From Corydoras sp. C115 (lineage: Eukaryota > Chordata > Actinopteri > Siluriformes > Callichthyidae), in assembly GCA_019802505.1 (NCBI GenBank), contig JAFMOC010000039.1:1178001-1242000 (forward strand): a stretch of 64,000 nucleotides of DNA, written 5' to 3'. This document shows positions 61,329-64,000 of this stretch, piece by piece. The stretch's first letter is position 1. Every line of letters begins with the position of its first letter. A program made the position numbers and the translations under genes. The notes under the pieces were generated by a model that was not told the DNA's origin, ran no database searches, and was given only the letters and a program-made list of their open reading frames with translations.

Positions 61329-62611
61329 GTTTCCCACCACTAACACATTTGAGACCTGCTGAACCACCACTCAGAATGTCACTATTACCGCTTAGGCCAT
61401 GTTTTCATCACAGCCTGACAGGTGGCCAGACCCGCTGACATTATTTGACCATGGTTTTTACCCAGAGCAATTTGCGAGGAAGTTGCAATAGAATCGGAAA
61501 AGTTAAGGGCTAAATGATGTTTAGAAACATATCTAAGAAGTATTTTTACCTTACAATTAGAATAAATTTATTGCTGAGTTCATTAGATCGCTGTGAATAT
61601 AGGATTACCTGCTAATCGAATACCTCTAGTTTATAGACAGAATCGCAAATAAAACATCTGTTCATTAGCTGCATTACACAAACAATTTGAAAAACAAGTT
61701 TAATCGTTAAATTTCCAGGGATGTTTAAAATGACCTATCCATACATCTTGGTCAAATGGATACTTCAGGAAATGACATTTTCTATTTTTGGCATGGCTGC
61801 TCTTTTTTTGCTTAAGGCAAGGTCCATAAATGGATGTTTGAATGGCAAATCATCTCGTTCAACATCATTGTTTGTTGTGCTGTTGGATGAATAGGCAAAC
61901 ATTCTATTTTAACAATCTTTGGTGGACCATTTGGTGGTTCTAAGGTATGTCAGATTCTCTTAATTTTTGTAATAACAGGAAAAACTTTGAGTTAGGAGCA
62001 AAACACATGTACTCATTCTCTTAATTATCCATTCTCTTAATTATCCATTATACCCTTAAGGTGATGTGGCATACAGGTTTAAAAGAAATCGGATCTCTGA
62101 CCATCTGAATTCCCACTATCTCTCTGCAGTAATAGTCTTTCTTGCATGTTACCCATGCTGTTAATATTGATGTACCTCAATACAATGAAAGATGTCTGAT
62201 GTCTGACAATTAATTTATATTGTATATTAATTTATATGTCTTTGTTGTTGCATAGCCTCAAACAGCAACTTTTAATAATGATATAAAGTAAATAAGAAAT
62301 GCAACTCTACTTTTAACTTGTTGCCGTTTTGCAAGAATTTAATTAGTCATTAGCCCTGCACAAACTTTGTGGGAGCCAAGACAAAAGCGAAGCAAACAGA
62401 CTCACACCTTCTGGTGTAGTCTTTTCTATATGCTAGCCAAATTATTAAAATAAAAACCTAGACAGGATAATAGGGTGTACATATTCACCAGACCTTTAAT
62501 TTAGAAGACTACTAATCCTGAATAGGGTTTCCTTTGCTTCTAAAGTTCCTTTTATATTCAGTTTGCAATCTGAGATGCTTTGCTACTTACTTTGCATTTA
62601 CAGTCCAGAGT
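61329..62611. other. No gene recognised
   Basis: Presumed NPHP4 intron after the last visible exon. The expected next segment (family pattern HLLRQG...HELEV) was not found here or in 62851-64000. Confidence 0.45.
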
Positions 62612-62850
62612 TCATTACATTGCATGAGGTCATACAGCCGACGCTTTACTCAAAAGAAACTTATAAGTATTCCAACTTTATGGTTGGGGTCAGAACACAG
62701 GATTGGTCATTATATAGCACACCTAGAGCAATGAGAGTTGGGGTCTTTGCTCAAGGACCCAAATTGGAAACATCAATGGACCTGGGGTTTGAACCCATAA
62801 CCTTCCAATTGATAAGCCAACACCATAAACATTGAGCTACCACATTCCAC
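62612..62850 (-). repeat. SINE B, full length
   Basis: GTTGGGGTCAGAACACAGGA, CTTTGCTCAAGGACCCAAAT, GGGGTTTGAACCCATAACCT and CATTGAGCTACCACATTCCA (A-box complement). Confidence 0.84.
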
Positions 62851-64000
62851 ATCCAGAAATTTGTGTTAATAGCAAATTATTTTGTCTAAAGGCTTCTCTA
62901 TGGGTTAACTGAGAAACTGAGATTTCCACACTGAGCTCCCATTCCACACAGGATGAGTTATCAGTGATTAGACTTTTAATGCAGGTCAATTGTCATAGAA
63001 ATACTTAAGCCAGTTTATATGGTAACAACGACCATGCCAATCATTATTAAAAAAATATTTTAAAAGGTGCATGATTGTATGCATTGCACTGATGACATTC
63101 GGATAATCTGTGGACAAGTTTCCCAAATAAAATGCTTTTGAGGTGAACACTACAAATAGTTTTTTACTAAGAAGAGACATTCTTGTCTTGTCTTTACTGG
63201 TTAAAATAAGCACATGCACAAAAGTTAACAAAGGTTACAGTTTCCAAATTTACATCATGGATCCTAAATTAAACCACTCTAAAGGGTTTATTTTTAAAAG
63301 ATGTAGTATGCTACAACCCACCTCTTTTTTTAAAGGGATTTGCAGTAAATTTATCTCTAAATCCATAGACAGGTCATATAAACTTCTATTTGCAGCATTC
63401 TCTTTGGCCAGATCTTATTTTTCTATTGGATGTATTATTACCCTTAAGGTGAACTTACTTGCTTAAGTTTTCCCTGTTTTAAGTTTCTTGTAGTTGATCG
63501 TAGCCTACTTATATTTCTTCATTGATATCCTTTCCTTAACATAAAAAGAAGTTAGCAGTGACCCAGTGCTCAGAAATACAAACATGCAGCTTGCTAGAGT
63601 TGGAAGGTTTTTTGATTTAAGCTAAAAGTAAAAAGTTTGGTGCTTGTATCTAATGTTTTTCCCTCTCCAGTAGTCAGCTAGAAGTCATTCTATTTCTGCT
63701 TTAGGCTGCAGTTTCTACTTCTTCTGCCAAAAGTTTTTAAGTTTCGAGATGTTCTTGATCTTTCTCTCCAGTTTAAATATATTTTAAAATTACCACTAAG
63801 TGAAAAGGTTGTGTGTAATGCCACTCTCAGGATACGCTGATGGTGTAAACTTTGCCTTAGGCATGTATCAGATATTCGGTGAAGAAAATGGCAAAAGTAA
63901 AAAAAAAAATTATGAACACAAAATATATTTTTCTCTCAAATAAAGTTCACAATTTTGTCTAAAACTGTGTTAGGGATAACTTCTTTTTTTGGTAAAATAA

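Overview
The window is vertebrate nuclear DNA, most likely from a teleost fish and plausibly an otophysan such as a catfish. The evidence is several Tc1/mariner lineages, many copies of two tRNA-derived fish SINE families, an RTE-like LINE fragment, fish fold-back elements, long (TA)n and (CA)n microsatellites, and short exons in long introns. There are no bacterial-type genes, operons or CRISPR arrays. The species cannot be fixed by reading alone.

The only host gene I recognise is NPHP4 (nephrocystin-4, a ciliary transition-zone scaffold), on the plus strand. Eight consecutive internal exons are visible: 27315-27485, 29886-30012, 35106-35161, 39823-39957, 42627-42775, 48471-48662, 55413-55591 and 61168-61328. 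Their phases match at every junction and they join into 1170 nt (390 codons) with no stop. The first coding exons must lie left of the window and the 3' third of the gene to the right. Positions 1-27314 and 61329-64000 therefore look intronic.

The rest is mostly transposon debris. SINE family A has a tRNA-like head and a GATAATGAATG-type tail and occurs about 30 times, some copies young with clean target duplications (23187-23534, 34422-34740, 46702-47046). SINE family B has a tRNA-like head, a TTGAGCAAGGCCCTTAAC block and a TAAGTCGCTTTGGATAAAAG 3' part, with about 10 copies. A third SINE-like family (C) has two copies. There are two full-length Tc1 elements: 12706-14325, with a frameshifted transposase, and 49326-50935, with an intact 339-residue DD34E transposase and nearly identical 213-bp terminal repeats, in the NPHP4 intron before exon 55413. 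Degraded Tc1 copies lie at 8281-9537, 11590-11715, 20610-20970 and 53787-54120. Two long palindromic families, called D and G here, behave as non-autonomous DNA transposons, and family E is another dispersed repeat. Nesting is frequent (SINE in LINE, SINE B in SINE A, SINE B in family D).

I found no convincing undescribed multi-gene system. The most interesting signals are the possibly active Tc1 element inside NPHP4, two NPHP4 acceptor sites built on or beside large TG microsatellites (one in an AC-TA-TG composite that could fold), both full-length Tc1 elements sitting inside TA arrays, inverted SINE pairs, and a duplicated block in the intron between 27485 and 29886.
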